From Nageia nagi (lineage: Eukaryota > Pinophyta), in NCBI GenBank assembly GCA_050084985.1, contig JBITNC010000001.1:186930001-186994000 (forward strand): a stretch of 64,000 nucleotides of DNA. Direction: 5' to 3'. Position 1 is the stretch's first letter; the number at the start of each line of letters is the position of its first letter. Positions 1 to 12,778 of the stretch are shown here, piece after piece. The notes under the pieces were generated by a model, which did not search any database, was not told the DNA's origin, and was given only the letters and a program-made list of their open reading frames with translations. Made by a program: the position numbers and the translations under genes.

Positions 1-662
1 AACTCATCTAGCTTAATTTATTTATTTTAAGCTAAATAAATAAATAATATTTAATGTTAGAGATTACCATTCTTAATTATTAATTAACCTTAATTAATAA
101 TTAGGAAGTAATACATACACATTCACAAAAATACTTAAATACATATATTTAAATAATTAAGCTTTACCTTTTTCCCACCTAGTTAGTTCCCTTAATTATC
201 TTTACCCACTAATATTAATTATCAGAGGTCCTTAAATAATTATAATATTTTTAACTTAATTAAAGAACACAAGTAGGTAATCATAAACACATATCAACAA
301 ACCTAGGGAGCTTATCTTGCCCTATGCTACTATGTATGTATGCAACCACTTACCCAGCTATCCTAGTGTCTTGATCTTATTTTTGATCATGAGAATCACT
401 AGTACTTATTCATTTTCAAACCATTCAAAACTATCACACCTTCCATTACCTATTACCTGTGCATCACAAAACCATTTGCAGCAGTAATATGTACATAAAG
501 GTAGGATAAGTAATCATTATCCTTATCTAAGATTTTATAATGTTAAATAAATAAAAACATAACAAGCATTTTATTTAAATAACATATAGTCATTATCTCC
601 TCTTGCAATAAACCAAATCAAAATACACTAGGGGAAATCTAGGGCAGAATTTGGGTTGTGAC
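1..662 (-). mobile_element. Truncated LTR, outer or inner end at 662
   Basis: The last bases read minus-strand TGTCACAACCC, a typical start of a plant Ty3/gypsy LTR, so this segment is probably the U3 end of an LTR whose other end lies left of the window. It is AT-rich and holds no open frame. No primer-binding site or polypurine tract is clear beside it, so I cannot say whether it is a 5' LTR, 3' LTR or solo LTR. No second copy was found in the window. Confidence 0.4.
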
Positions 663-1764
663 AATACATGATTACACAAGTGGGAAACACCATCAATCCA
701 TATGAAAATGTAGAAATTCATGAAGAGGATAGTGAAGATGAATTTAGTGATAGCATGCAGTTATAAAAAGATATAGGCATTCATACATATATAGTTAGAT
801 ATGAGTTCACTAAATATGATATCAAAAAATTTGGTAAATCCAAAAATATGAAGAAGGATCAACACCCACTCTCACCCCAATTCTCATGCTAGCATCAATG
901 CCTATGCTTAGGTGAAGATGAGTGTATGCACCATCCTAACTGCTCTAGAGGTGATGAAGATATAATATGGGTCACAACTTTCATGAAGGTTAACAAGAAG
1001 ACATGGGCTATGTATTCTCATGCACCATCGATCCCACAATATAAAGGTAAAGGATTTAGAAAGAATGCTCCAGGGATCTAAGAATTACCTAAAGAAATGT
1101 TTGAATCTAATGAAGGAAAAGGAGAAATTAGATGTAAGAATAATAAGAAGAATATAATTTCCTACAATAATGATGCAAAATTAGATTTAGAGGCAAAAAA
1201 TTAGTCAGTAAATATGGTTGAGTTGATCTCAGGTAGCCCATAATAGGTCAAAGTAGCCAGAAAGGCTCATGCCTATGCTAGTAATAACACCCTTGCTAAA
1301 CTCAGTTCTCATGTGGAGAAAAAAAAATTATTTCCTCTTACCCCATGCTTGCCATGATAGTTTCTAGGTCTGTTGATGTGTTCAAAATGGATGATGCACT
1401 TTTGAACATAGTCAAGGCATGATCTAAGTTCAAATCATATCATCCAAAGAGATAAGGGAAGGTTGAATATCATCCTAATACATATTTTAGAGAGGAAATA
1501 GAGGACTTGATAGGTTCGTCCCTACTACACTAGCCTACTTTCATTTTTCCCAAATAGGGGTAGACTAGGTACTAGGATTATGTGTGTGTATGTGTGTTTA
1601 TAATATGATTTCTCTTATATAAAAACAAGATTGGAGGCACTACCTAGTACCTTATGATGAGATACCTTGGTTGAATGAACCTTCTCTAAAGATATACATT
1701 GGTACAAAGGAGGTGCCAAGAATAGTTTCAATTGAAATAAGATTTCCTAAGGATGAAAAATAAT

Positions 1765-2625
1765 AATACAAAGAATTCCTTACAGAGTTCAAAGACATGT
1801 TTTCTTGGGAATACAATGATATTATAAGATTGGATCCTTCCTTTGTTACTCATAATTTAATTGTACATGAAGATACCAAACTAATAAAATAGAAATTAAT
1901 ACCTATGTATCCCAAGCACTCTCTCCTAGTCAAGAAAGAAATAGATAAGTATCACAAGGCTAGATTCATTTAACCTAGTGATTATTCACCTTGGTTATCT
2001 AACATTCTTCCTACTATGAAACTAAATGGGGAAATTAGATGTTGCATATATTTCAGATATTTTAACAAGACCTATCCAAAGGACAACTTTCCTTCACCAC
2101 ACATTAACATAATTATGGAATCAACTAGAGAACATGAGATGCTATCTTTTATGGATGTTTTTTAGGTTACAATCAAATCTGAAAAAAATAAAGAGGATTA
2201 GCATAAGATAACATTTGCTACACCTTAGGGGTACATTTTGTTGGGTATTCATCCCCTTTAGCTTGAAAAATGTAGGAGCCATATATTATATAGAAATGCT
2301 AACTATATTTCATAAAATTATTCATAAATCTATTGAAGTTTATGTTAATGATATTCTTGCTAAATATGAAATGAAGGAAAATCATTTAAAAGATTTAAGA
2401 GTCATCTTTGAAAGAATGAGTCAATACAATTTAAAGTTAAATCAAAAGAAGTATGTTTTTGGAGTATCTAGTGGCAAGTTGCTAGGATACACCATGTCTA
2501 GAAGAGGTATAGAAATTTATCCTAAAAATGTTAAACTAATAATGGAAATGCCTCCACCAAACAAAATCAAACAAATTAGAATTCTACAAGAAAAGCTACA
2601 AGTAGTCAAAAGGTTTATAGCATAG
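1765..2625 (+). pseudogene. Ty3/gypsy reverse transcriptase, broken
   Basis: Read across at least three frames, this stretch has the landmarks of a gypsy-type reverse transcriptase that would copy element RNA into DNA. Around 1785-1815 there is an EFKDMFSWEY-like segment, around 1900-1990 the PKH and DYSPWLSNI motifs, and around 2030-2090 the GEIRCCIYFR and PKDNFP motifs. The only longer open piece, 2215-2625, continues with IEVYVNDILAK, the catalytic Y/F-x-D-D box with its first Asp changed to Asn, then the thumb region with KLLGYTMSRRGIE and a MEMPPP segment. In-frame stops before 2215 and the altered catalytic box mean it is dead. Family assignment is firm; the lineage (Tat/Athila-like) is only a guess. 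Confidence 0.8.
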
Positions 2626-2739
2626 CTAACAGATAGGCAAATCATTTTTCCTACTTTCTTAAGAAGGAAAAATAATATGTTTGGTTAGAAGCATGTCAAA
2701 AAGCATTTTATGATCTCAAGAGGTATTTTCTTTGATGGT

Positions 2740-3188
2740 TACAAGTGCCTAGAAGGGGCTAGGGTAATTATTGTATTGGTATCTCCTAATGGTGGTATGA
2801 ATTCTATGGCTTACATGTTGCATTTTGAGTTTACTAACAATATGGTTGAATATGAAGATTTGGTATAAGGATTAAAGGTTTTAATCAATATTGGAATCAA
2901 AAAGTTATAGGTTTATGGTAATTCAACTTGTCATCACTCAAATAAATGATGTTTCCAATACAAAATATGAAAATTTCCAATCCATACAAGGATCTAGTCA
3001 TAATAATGATTCATAAATGCTTTGTACATATTCAATTTGAGAACACACCCAAAAATAATAATAGATGTGTGGATTCCATGGTTAATGCTTCTTCATTGAT
3101 ACCTATATCAGTTGAAGATGATGATATCATTATCAAAATCAATAATTTGAGACATAGCTCTTTTATAGATTATGATGACTACCAATGA
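2740..3188 (+). pseudogene. Gypsy RNase H remnant
   Basis: Directly after the reverse transcriptase, the frame from about 2758 reads VSPNGGMNSMAYMLHFEFTN and then NNMVEYEDLV, which fits the plant gypsy RNase H core (the E-Y-E helix after the first Asp strand), followed by a VYGNS segment where the family has VYGDS. The open stretch 2946-3188 follows; it probably belongs to the RNase H to integrase spacer. Stops are present and a key Asp appears changed to Asn. The LINE insertion begins about 50 bp downstream. Confidence 0.65.
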
Positions 3189-3239
3189 TTCTTTAAGAAA
3201 GAACCTCTCATATATACCATAATTCTAATTCATGAATGG

Positions 3240-5010
3240 TATGTCTATATCTTCAACTACATTTTTTTATAATGGTAAAAAAAGAGGGTTTTATCAGATC
3301 CCACAATTGAACAAGGAAAATCCAAAATATGACTTAACTAATTACAGCAACCAATAGCCAAAATAATACATTATAACTTCAACCTAGCCTACTATATCTA
3401 TCTCCCAAAAACAAGTATAATATTATTACAAATAATATAAGCTATTCATTAAATAAATCAAATTGTTCATATATCTTTTATTGTTTCCCCTACCAGGAAC
3501 TATCTACAACATCCTTCTTGACTGAGCTCCATGTTCAAGCTTGATAAGTTTCTCTCTAGGTGGGCTTTTTCCATTCTACATACCATTCATTGCTACCTTC
3601 CATAAGTTCTCCTTCACCTGCTTTGCCTTCATCATTCCTATATTCATATTTGTAATATCTTTCTCCTAACAAGTTAGTTTATGCTTGTCCTCATCTTGAG
3701 TCTTATATCCCTTAGAAATTAGGGATAGCATGGGCCACATCGATCTCTTGTCTACATTATTACTCTTCCTATCTTCCCATGCCATTTAACCTAGCATCCA
3801 CCTTCCTAATACACACTATATCCTCATCATGATATGTGTTGAGTTCTCCACCTCATCATCCAACCTGTATGGTGGGGTCTCCAAGAAGAGGCTTTTTACT
3901 AGCACATCTATATCCTTGGCCCATGTAGAGTCCACCTTTAAGCAAGAATTGATATTCTTTGTTATTGCTTCTATAATTTTACTCAGTATATTGGTTGTTG
4001 GTAGGCTAAGATCTTGTAATACCCATTTATTTCTTTCATTATATATTGCTCAAATGGTATGTGGCACACTCATCTTCCAGGCCTGGGTAAGTTTTCTTCT
4101 TTCTCTATATAGGATCCATTATTTAACTAAATTAGCCAATTCTAATGGAATCACCCATTGTAATTTTAATTTATAACATAAAGCATCCCATATTTTTGAA
4201 GCTACGAAGTAGTGTAAGAATAAATGGTTAATCATTTATTCCATGTTTTACATATTATACACCTATATGGGAGAATCATCCCTCTTTTATTTAAATTCCC
4301 ATTTTTTAAAATTTCATTAAGAATTGCTTCCTAAATGAAATAGGAAATTTTTGGTACCAAGCTCAATGGATAGACCTTCCTCCATATTCCTAGCCTTGTA
4401 TCTTTTTTATTAGAGTTGAGCACCTTATATTTAGCCTTCACCAAATAGTTAGTCTTCACTCCTTTAATACCTATATCATACAACACATCCTCCTTCTCAT
4501 ATAGGATGAGTTTATACCTCATTACCTATATTCCTTACTTATTGTAGGTACATCTCTATCTCAATATTGGGTGATGAAGGGATGGTCCACTTAATATCCA
4601 ATTCACTCATGAATGTAATATATTGCTCTTCTACTAATATTAACCTTGTCCCATGTTGTAGCTAAGATGTAACCCTATTTTTATGTTAGGAAAATTGATG
4701 ATAGCCATAGATATTCCCAAATATTACTACATTACCCTTATTTATCTTCCACTTGGAATACTCCCATATATTTTCCCTAATATCAACCAACCCATTCCAA
4801 AATTTGGATCATTTTGGTGGCCTAGTGATATGTAAGAGGCTATTAGTTCCTTCCATATATTTTTCTTGGATAATACTAATCCAATAATTTACTAGCATGC
4901 ATATTACCTTCCAATCTATTTTCATTTGGAATGCTTTCTTAATCCATTCTATTTCTCTTAAACCTAGTCCCCCATGGCTTTTGGCTCTTTAATTCGCTAG
5001 TTGGAAAATA
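3240..5010 (-). mobile_element. LINE fragment nested in gypsy pol
   Basis: On the minus strand this reads as the C-terminal part of a non-LTR retrotransposon ORF2. Around 4990-4740 there is GLGLREIEWIKKAFQMKI, a conserved segment after the LINE reverse transcriptase. Around 4400-4210 a KVYPLSLVPKISYFI segment is followed by a C-x2-C-containing zinc-binding domain (zf-RVT type) with frameshifts. The 3' end near 3262 has a T-rich ACCATTAT motif before an A-run, like the 3' end of the retroposed segment at 41.0 kb. It separates the RNase H and integrase of the gypsy remnant, so it inserted after that element. Target duplications were not resolved. Confidence 0.7.
4195..4522 (-). pseudogene. LINE ORF2 zinc-binding C-terminal domain
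   Basis: The open piece 4522-4331 ends in WRKVYPLSLVPKISYFI and then hits a stop where the family has a Trp. Beyond the stop the frame continues with EAILNEIL, a KRG-like turn and a CIICK motif. This is the usual layout of the reverse-transcriptase zinc-binding domain at the C terminus of plant LINE ORF2 proteins. It is truncated and interrupted, and no catalytic reverse transcriptase domain is left in this copy. Confidence 0.6.
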
Positions 5011-5474
5011 GCTAATATAGAAAATAATTACACAATAACAAAATAAAAAATATTTACCAATGTATATGCTCTCAAAACCTTTTAACATTATTTATTTGCA
5101 ATAATTTTTATTTTCTTCATAGATCATGAAGCTCTACATTATCTTCATAAAAACTAGTTATCCATGGAAGAATTTGTTGCTAGTTACTATTATTATAAGA
5201 ATTCTAATTCAAAGTTATTATCAAACTAGGAAATCTAAACTCAATCTATGATATGCTATCAAGAATTAATTAATGAGAATACTTATAAAATTAATGATGC
5301 TTTACTAAGAGTGCATCTATTTAGAGTCAAACAATTCCTTACTGATTTGGAAGAAATAGTAGCTTTTTTGCTTTAGATCAATTCTTAGATAGATTATCAA
5401 CCAAAGAAAAATGGAAACTACTAATTAAATTAATACCATATACTCTTATCTTTGGAAAACAATATAAAATTGGT

Positions 5475-6260
5475 ATGGATGAGGTAATCTATCATGTAGC
5501 AATTCCCCATGAACAAGAAGATATCCTCAAAGAAGCACACAATGGACTCATTGATGGACATTTCAATGGAAACTTCACTAGCAAGAAAGTTCTACAAGAT
5601 GGACTATGGTGGCCCACAATAAATTATGATGCCTACCTATATACCAAAAGTTATTATATCTACCAAATAATCAATCAACCTTCAATATGAGACAAGTTTC
5701 CCTTTCAACCATTCCTACCTTTACTCCTATTTGAGAAATAGAAAATTGATTTTATTGTCCCAATTTCCCTAATATGATGTAAATCTAGAGTATGATACAT
5801 TATTACAAGAGTAGAATTCCTTATTAGATCGGTAAATGTATTGAAAACTAAAGATTGGACAACTCAAATAATAACAAAATTTATCAATGAAAATATAAGT
5901 ACTCAGTTCGATACCTTAAAGAGATTGTAATGGTTAGGGGAAATATTTTATCAATCACAATATAAAATAATTACTTACCAAATTTATGATTCAACATGGA
6001 CGAATTTCACCATACCACCCATAAGAAAATGGTGCAATAAAGGTTGTAAATAAAATACTCAAAATGAATTTAATAAAAATATTTTTAGTAGGATGATTAG
6101 ATTGGGAAGAAAAACAACCAATAGTACTTTGGGCCTATAGAAAAACTTATAAAATATTGAATAAAATGATATCCTTTGATTTAGTATATGGGCTCAAAGT
6201 TGTAGTCCCTATTGAATTTCAAGTCCCATACTTACAAATTGTTACTACAACATGTCTATA
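5475..6260 (+). pseudogene. Ty3/gypsy integrase, broken
   Basis: The open piece 5475-5690 starts with an AIPHEQEDILKEAHNG segment and continues with GHFNG and KVLQDGLWWPT, the H-H part of the integrase H2C2 zinc finger; the C-x2-C part is eroded. Downstream, with stops and frameshifts, come an RSVNVLKTKDW segment, a stretch matching the core around the catalytic Asp, and near 6105-6235 DWEEKQPIVLWAYRKTYK followed by FDLVYGLKVVVPIEFQVP, the conserved end of the gypsy integrase core. The enzyme would insert element cDNA into the genome; this copy cannot be functional. Confidence 0.75.
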
Positions 6261-6454
6261 TGATCATTGATCTTTATAGGAATGATTACTTGCTCTCGAT
6301 CAATTGGATGAAATGTGATGGCTCATTTTTTACAACCATATTCAAGAAAAAAATTAATAGAAAGCATGGCATGATAGACACATCAAAAATTGATAATTCA
6401 AATAGGATGACTAATTCCTATTATACGATAACTACTACAAATATCGAGAAATAA

Positions 6455-7620
6455 AATTAAAAATTTGATGGCTAAGTCTGTATATAATACAAAATATAAA
6501 AGAAGAAGAAATAATGCAACTAAAAAAACTAGATGAGCAAATTTACTAATTATTTATCAATAATCTTAGATTAAATAAATATATACCCCATCAAGAATAA
6601 GGACCACTATAATAAACAAATTATTATATTGAATTTTGATCATAATATTAGTAAGTATAGAAATAATTAGCATAAATAAGGATGATATCTATAAGTAAAA
6701 ATATTCACCATAGATTTCTACTCCATTACATTTGCTATTGCTACAAAGACATATTAATTTGGGGAGATCTATTTACAAAAAACAAATTAGCTATATAAAA
6801 TTAGATATTAATGAAAAGTTTCTATCCATATACAAAATAAGGATAAAAAGGAACATTTAAAATAGAAACTATGCTATATATTCCACCATAACATCTAATC
6901 AGAAAATTCCAAATGGAATCAAAATTCACTCTCTATGAGAGTTATCACAAAGCCACAATAGATTTCTCTATATCCACCATGTCATGGGATAATAACTTTC
7001 GTTATACCACCAACCTAAGCATATTTTATATCTCACTATCATTAACTCCATATCCTTCACTCAACTACACCATCACTGCATCCATGTCCATAATCTTGAG
7101 CAAGCTCAAATCATAAGAAAATAAAAAATGCACACAATCATATGAAAACTTTACCAACCTATACACCAATTTATAGCCTTAACCATTAAAGTACAATTAA
7201 TTACAATGTTGATATATATTTTGGTATCACCTAGTGTTATATCCTAAATGAACTAAATACACATAAACATTTAAGTATATTTTATCTAAACTACTTAATT
7301 CAAATAAACATACATGAATACAATAGTGTAGTAATAGAATAATGAAATTAAATTGATATCAAGATTCAAACTAAGCTACACACACTAAATATAAAGGAAT
7401 CAAGTGAAACTCATGACCATAACATTTTCCATATTTTCAATCATTAAAAGTTATTTTTCAATTTAGCATTGCATACTCTAGACTGTTAGGCTCTTGGACT
7501 TATTATTTTTTGGCACTTCTTCTAGTCTAAATGAATCTTTTAAGGGTGTTTGGGTCATTCACATGATTTTTTCACTTTTTTTCAAATTGGTAGGAAATAA
7601 TACATTTAAGCAAATGGTGA
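6455..7620. other. AT-rich spacer, nothing recognised
   Basis: Short chance open frames only. It may include the 3' part of the gypsy element, but I see no LTR similarity to 1-662 and no polypurine tract. Confidence 0.3.
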
Positions 7621-8430
7621 GGGGTACAAAGTGAGAGAAGTTTTTTCCAAATTCCTATCCAAGAAATTGATGATACGGAGATTTTTTCTAATCTTGATCT
7701 ATCATGGACTAAAGTTCATTACAAAGGAGGTAAGAAAGCTATGGTGGTAGTTATACCTATTGGAGGATTGGATGAATTCAAGAGAGGTTAAAAACATCAT
7801 ATAAATACCCAATGCACTTTTGTGTAGAAGAAAATGGTTACCAACATCCATGATGAAGCTAATGATAGCCACCCTCCAAATCTATCTGTATTAAAGAAAC
7901 ATGAAATATTAGTATAGTTTTTCTTTTTCATTTTGCATAAAATATACTTTTGATGTTGTAAAGTGTAATGCATTTATTAAATATTATATCATCATTGAAT
8001 TGTATTGATTGGTGCTCATAAGGGTATTAAGATAAGAAGGATACCCCATGTCCACCAAAAAGGATGAGGATTTTTAAACAAAAGAGAGGATGCTTATGTC
8101 ATTTTTTGGTAAGTTTATATCATCACCTTGTTGTTATTTCATTCATCACATATAATTTTTCAAACATGTGGATAAGGAAGGAGTGCCTTTTCATGGTGTT
8201 GAAGACCCATAAAACAATGGGAGGATAATGTATGCACCATATTTTTTTACCTAAAGTGGTATCATTTGTAGAGGAATTATTATCTATAGGTATATTTTAT
8301 GACCAAATAGTTGAATAGGATTACTTGAATCAATTGTTGGATGGGTTGCCAATAGATAGATATGAATTTATAATGAAGAAAGATATCCAAAATATACATT
8401 ATAAGCTTAAATAAGGTATAGTATGAAAAT
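7621..8430 (+). pseudogene. MULE/SWIM-type transposase, N-terminal part
   Basis: Translated with several frame changes, this stretch shows segments shared by a large class of plant transposase-derived proteins: WTKVHYKGGKKAMVVVIP near 7710-7760, a Cys-containing segment near 7820, a KHVDKEGVPFHGVEDP segment near 8160-8215, and IMKKDIQNIHYKLK near 8370-8415. The last segment runs up to the left end of the minus-strand gypsy element at 8431 and appears to resume at 17867. Together with 22330-24144 it probably formed one gene. Stops and shifts throughout make it a pseudogene. The superfamily call rests on the SWIM finger and DDE-like part further on. Confidence 0.55.
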
Positions 8431-10208
8431 TGAAACATCCATCTAAATTCTACCTCAAAACTAGATAATTGTTTTTTATAAGTAAACATTGTTACATATG
8501 CATAAAATGATTTTGGCATTCCACAATTGAGTTTAATATAGTCACTATAGATGATCCTCAAGTGGATGAAAATGATTAGTTTCCATTTTCACCCAATTCA
8601 TGTGATAGCCTATTTTCATTAATGCATTTACCATTAATTTAATTTAACTAAGCACCCATGATTCAAACATATCCCATGATTGTCTCACCTATATCAATTG
8701 TGACCTTCAGGTTCTTCTCAGGGCCTATACACCTAAGAAGTGGCATGCTTTTCCCATCACTTCATGCTACCCCATGATAGTGATCTAATAGCTTATGATA
8801 AGTGGATCAAGTTATCATCACCTCTTGTGATGGAACTCAATATTAAATTTCACTACTATGATATTTAACTAATGTACTCTTGCTTGCCCATAATAAATGC
8901 AAGAGACCACCATTTTAACCCATAGTAACTATCTACCCATAACTCCCATATTTACTACCTTTCGTAAAATGATAACCTATTCATTTTCTTTGACTAGGTG
9001 TTTATCTTGGAGTTAGAACTAGCCTTGCATTTTCTATCTTAATTTCCTAACACCTATTGGTTAACTCCTATCCATTTACCTTCCATCTAAGTCTTTTATT
9101 TACTTAAATGAATAAAGTTTATGTCTAGATTTAAGTTATCATCTCAACTTGGATATTTAAATGTTGCTAAAATGTTAACTATGATGATAGAAATAAACAT
9201 GATTGTTCTCTAATATTTAATCTTACTTTTCATAAATCATGCTTATGCAAATAAAACTACACAAGTTAAATGCTAAAAATGAAATTCATTTATATAAGCC
9301 AACCATGCTTATAAAATTGAAATGAAAAGAACCTAATTTTGAATTTGTATAGAAATTCCAAAATCCAATATGAATCCTTGCTCCCAAGTTTCCTATTTCT
9401 TCCCAAAATACCAATAACTAAGAATATGACATGAAGCATGATAAATAGGAATAGAAAATGGCCATGAACAGTTACTCAACCCCCTTGAGGTGGTTTTCAC
9501 CTAAAACTTCCTGGAAGTTTCTCAATGGGAGAAAAATGCCAAAATGACCAAAAAAATATTTTCTTATGCTTTTTCCCCTTTTTTCATATTATTTTAAAAA
9601 TAACATATTTAATTAAATGCATATTAATGAACTATTAACTAGTTACCTTCAATGCATATGTTTAACTTTTTGCATAGCTTTTAAATCAAATGCAAGCTAA
9701 TTAACACTTGTTTTTCTTTATTACATTAAAATTATGCTAAATAAATAAATAAAATGCATTTATTTATACATTCATGTATTATATTTTATATTTTAAATTT
9801 GTAGATATGAAGTTGAGAACTAGGCTAGTCCATCATTCTAACTCAACAATGATCTTAAAAGCCAAAACATAATCCCATAACAACATTAATACTAAAAAAT
9901 AAACAAACATGTAGAACAAGGGAATAAGCACACAATAAGCTCATGAAACCTAAGTTAAAAAAATTCCCTTGTAGGCTAAAAATATCCAATCATCTCCTTA
10001 CAAATAGCAAAGTGGTTCACTTGTAGGACTACATTTTCTTGTATCACATGAAACCACAACAATATCAAACTTCTTTTGTATAATATCAAGATAAAAATAT
10101 ATACATAACATATGATATCAACTATTCAAAATTCAAGTATGCAATAACCTCATACTTCAAACATAATAATTGAATCATGTAAAAATGCAAAAAGTGAGGG
10201 TCATGACA
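8431..10208 (-). repeat. 3' LTR of the minus-strand gypsy
   Basis: It begins (plus strand) TGAAACATCC and ends GGTCATGACA, so on the minus strand it runs TGTCATGACC to ATGTTTCA with TG/CA ends. It is 1778 bp, against 1344 bp for the right copy; the extra length is mainly one block at about 8733-9182 that the right copy lacks. Confidence 0.8.
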
Positions 10209-10222
10209 TCCTTCCCCTCTTA
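10209..10222 (-). other. Polypurine tract of the gypsy element
   Basis: Minus strand reads CTTAAGAGGGGAAGGA directly before the 3' LTR start TGTCATGACC. Purine-rich tracts in this place prime second-strand synthesis. Confidence 0.7.
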
Positions 10223-10475
10223 AGAACAACATAGTCCTATGTGTTCTTATTATTTAATCATAAATAAGTACATAAAACATCAAATCAAATATGTAAATTA
10301 TTCCTTCATAACATCAACATATTTATATGTTTCAAAACACTCAAAGTATTGGTTCCAATGAACTTGACAATCCCTTATTTCTCTATTTCTTAACTTCTTG
10401 GTTCTAAAACCAAGAACTCTCACAAGAAGCACCTCATGGCTGCTGAATCTACCATCTGCAAGTTATAAAATTCTA

Positions 10476-11017
10476 AAACATGCAAAGGATAATAAACATA
10501 TTTTATAAGAAAATATATATTAAAGACATCATGAATCTTTGATAATGTGGGTGGTAGGGAAAGCTTATAGGCAATTAGGCTTATCTTTCCTATAACTTCA
10601 AAATGCCTTACAGATCATGGATCTAATTTAGTAGATAGTATGGCACTTTTCATAGGTCTAAATCATAAGAATACTTTTTCTCCCACAAATAATTCTTGAT
10701 GAGTCCTTTTTAAATTATCATAACTACTTTGATCATAAATAAGTTAGCAAATTTCAAAACATGCAAAGGATCATAAACATATTTTGTAAGCAAATATATA
10801 TGAAAGACATCATGAATATTTGACAATGTGGGTGGTATGGAAAGCTTATAGGAAATTATAATTATCTTTATTATAAATTTAAAATGTCTTACAAATCATA
10901 GATTCAATTTAGTAGATATTATGGCACTTTTCATAGGTCAAACTTGTAAGAATATTTTGTCTCCCATAAAGAATTCTTAAGGAGTCCTTTTTAAATCAGC
11001 ATAACTCCTTTGATGAT
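10476..11017. repeat. Tandem duplication, period about 282 bp
   Basis: The segment from TGCAAAGGATAATAAACATA (about 10478) to the CTTTGATCA near 10735 recurs, diverged, from about 10760 to 11017. On the minus strand it encodes the region after the integrase core, including a GDK-like segment, so the integrase C-terminal region was duplicated in this copy. Confidence 0.7.
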
Positions 11018-12088
11018 TAGATGCATCCTTAAGCCTTTTTCAAAGTATTTTAAATTGTTCATCCATTTCCCTTAGATGATTCAACTTGATAATTATTCAT
11101 TCCTCTAGACTAGCCCATGATAATGGAGTTCTACACTTCCTTCCATATAGCACCTCTAGATGTGTCATATCTAATGAAGAGTAATAGGACTTATTATAAG
11201 CAAACTCAACCAAGTACAAATATTATTTCCACTTGGTTTTATATTCCATATAATACATCTATAATATATCCTTAATGAACCTTTTGACTCATTCAGTTTG
11301 ACCATCCATATGAGGATGATAAGTTGAACTCATATTAAGTTTAGTTCCCACCACCTAATGTAGAGTTCTCCAAAACTGAGAAGTGAACTTAGGATCTCTA
11401 TTAGAGACATGAATTTAGGAAACCCATGTAACCAAATAATTTCTTTGATGAAATTATGTGCAACAATTGGTGCATCATTTGTAGTATTTATAGGAATAAA
11501 GTGAGCCACTTTAGTGAGATAGTCAATAATAACAAAAATGGCATCATGTTGAAATCTTCTTTTAGGTAAACCCACAATGAAATTTATTGATATTATTTTC
11601 CATTTTTATGCACAAATATCATGTGGTTAGTAAATTCCACCTATATGTTGGTGTTATGCCTTCACCTTTTTCCATTCTAGGTATCTAGTTACAAACTCAT
11701 TGACATCTCTCTTCATTCATCACCAATAAAAAGTATTTTTGAGATTTTATCTCATTTTTGCATCTTTTAGATGACCAGAAAGAGGTGATTGATGTGCTTC
11801 TTGCAAGATAATTTTTTTAAGACCTCTAGTATCTAGAGTAATAATCCTTCTCTCACAACACAAAAACCCATCTTTGTACTCATAATTTTTCACTAAAAAA
11901 TCAAATTTCTCCATCTTTTTATTGATCTTAAGATAATATCGATCATTACTTTGAGAATATTTCACTTGAACTAAAAATTCAAAGTGAATTTTATCTATAA
12001 ACATAACATGTATGTGTTTATTTAATGCATTTGTAACCTTATTTTCATGACCCTTAATATACATTATTCCAAATTCATATTTAGCCAA
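10750..12088 (-). pseudogene. Gypsy RNase H end and integrase, broken
   Basis: Reading from 12088 downwards: AKYEFGIMYIKGHENKVTNA is the end of RNase H. Then come an HQSPLSGHLKDAKM segment (H-H of the H2C2 finger), and in the open piece 11575-11330 GLPKRRFQHDAIFVIIDYLT, KVAHFIP and WLHGFPK, which form the integrase core around its first catalytic Asp. Further on, STYHPHMDGQTE (near 11310-11275) and weak matches to YGRKCRTPLSWA continue the core and its C-terminal part. Stops and frameshifts separate the pieces. In life it would integrate the element's cDNA. Confidence 0.8.
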
Positions 12089-12778
12089 GAACTCTATCCA
12101 TCTTCTTTGATGAGCATTAATATCATTCTAAGTGAATGTATTTCAAACTATGATGATCTAACTTAAGTTCAAAAAGTTTTCCTAACAAATAATATCTCCA
12201 AACCTTAAGTATATGAACAATGGTATCCAAATATAAATCATACATAGCATAATCCATTTCATGAATCTTTAACTTTTGAGACTCAAATGCTATAGGCCTA
12301 TCATCCTAAGATAATACACCTCCCAATCCTAGCAAAGAAGCATCAGTGCAAAGTGTAAACCATGAAATATCTAAAAGGATTTGGTATAGAAATAATGGAT
12401 GTAGTTGTAACCTTATCTTTAATAATTTCAAATGCTTTATCACATTTTTTAGTCCACTTAAAAGTTTGATTCTTTTTTTTGGAGACTTGTAATAGGATTT
12501 ATTATTCTATAAAAATCCTTAACAAAGTGATGATAGTAACTAGAAAAATCTTTAACATTGGTTGGAGCAGGATGACTCATAATTTCTTCAATCTTTTTGG
12601 GATCTATAGACACACCTTCTACAAAAATTATAAAAAGTTGGTATTTTCTTAGTGCTTCCAACACATTCTTGAGATGATAATCATGTTCTTCCTTATTCAT
12701 ATAATAAATCAATATATCATCTAGGAACACTAAAAAAAATTCATCCAACTACTCATGAAAAATCTTGTTCTTGAGATT

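Larger units (their letters stand above)
663..6454 (+). mobile_element. Decayed Ty3/gypsy retrotransposon body
   Basis: Pol domains follow in order: reverse transcriptase, RNase H, then, after a minus-strand LINE insertion at about 3240-5010, an H2C2 zinc finger and integrase core. This RT-RH-INT order is the Ty3/gypsy order. Every domain has stops or frameshifts. The stretch 860-1350 has gag- or protease-like broken coding without a recognisable motif. I found no matching LTR pair, so the element ends are unknown. It is old: the conserved reverse transcriptase aspartate pair is already altered. Confidence 0.75.

Noticed and set aside
3829-4176. 115-codon plus-strand open frame
   Set aside because: It lies opposite the LINE ORF2 remnant and has chance-like, Leu/Ser-rich composition.
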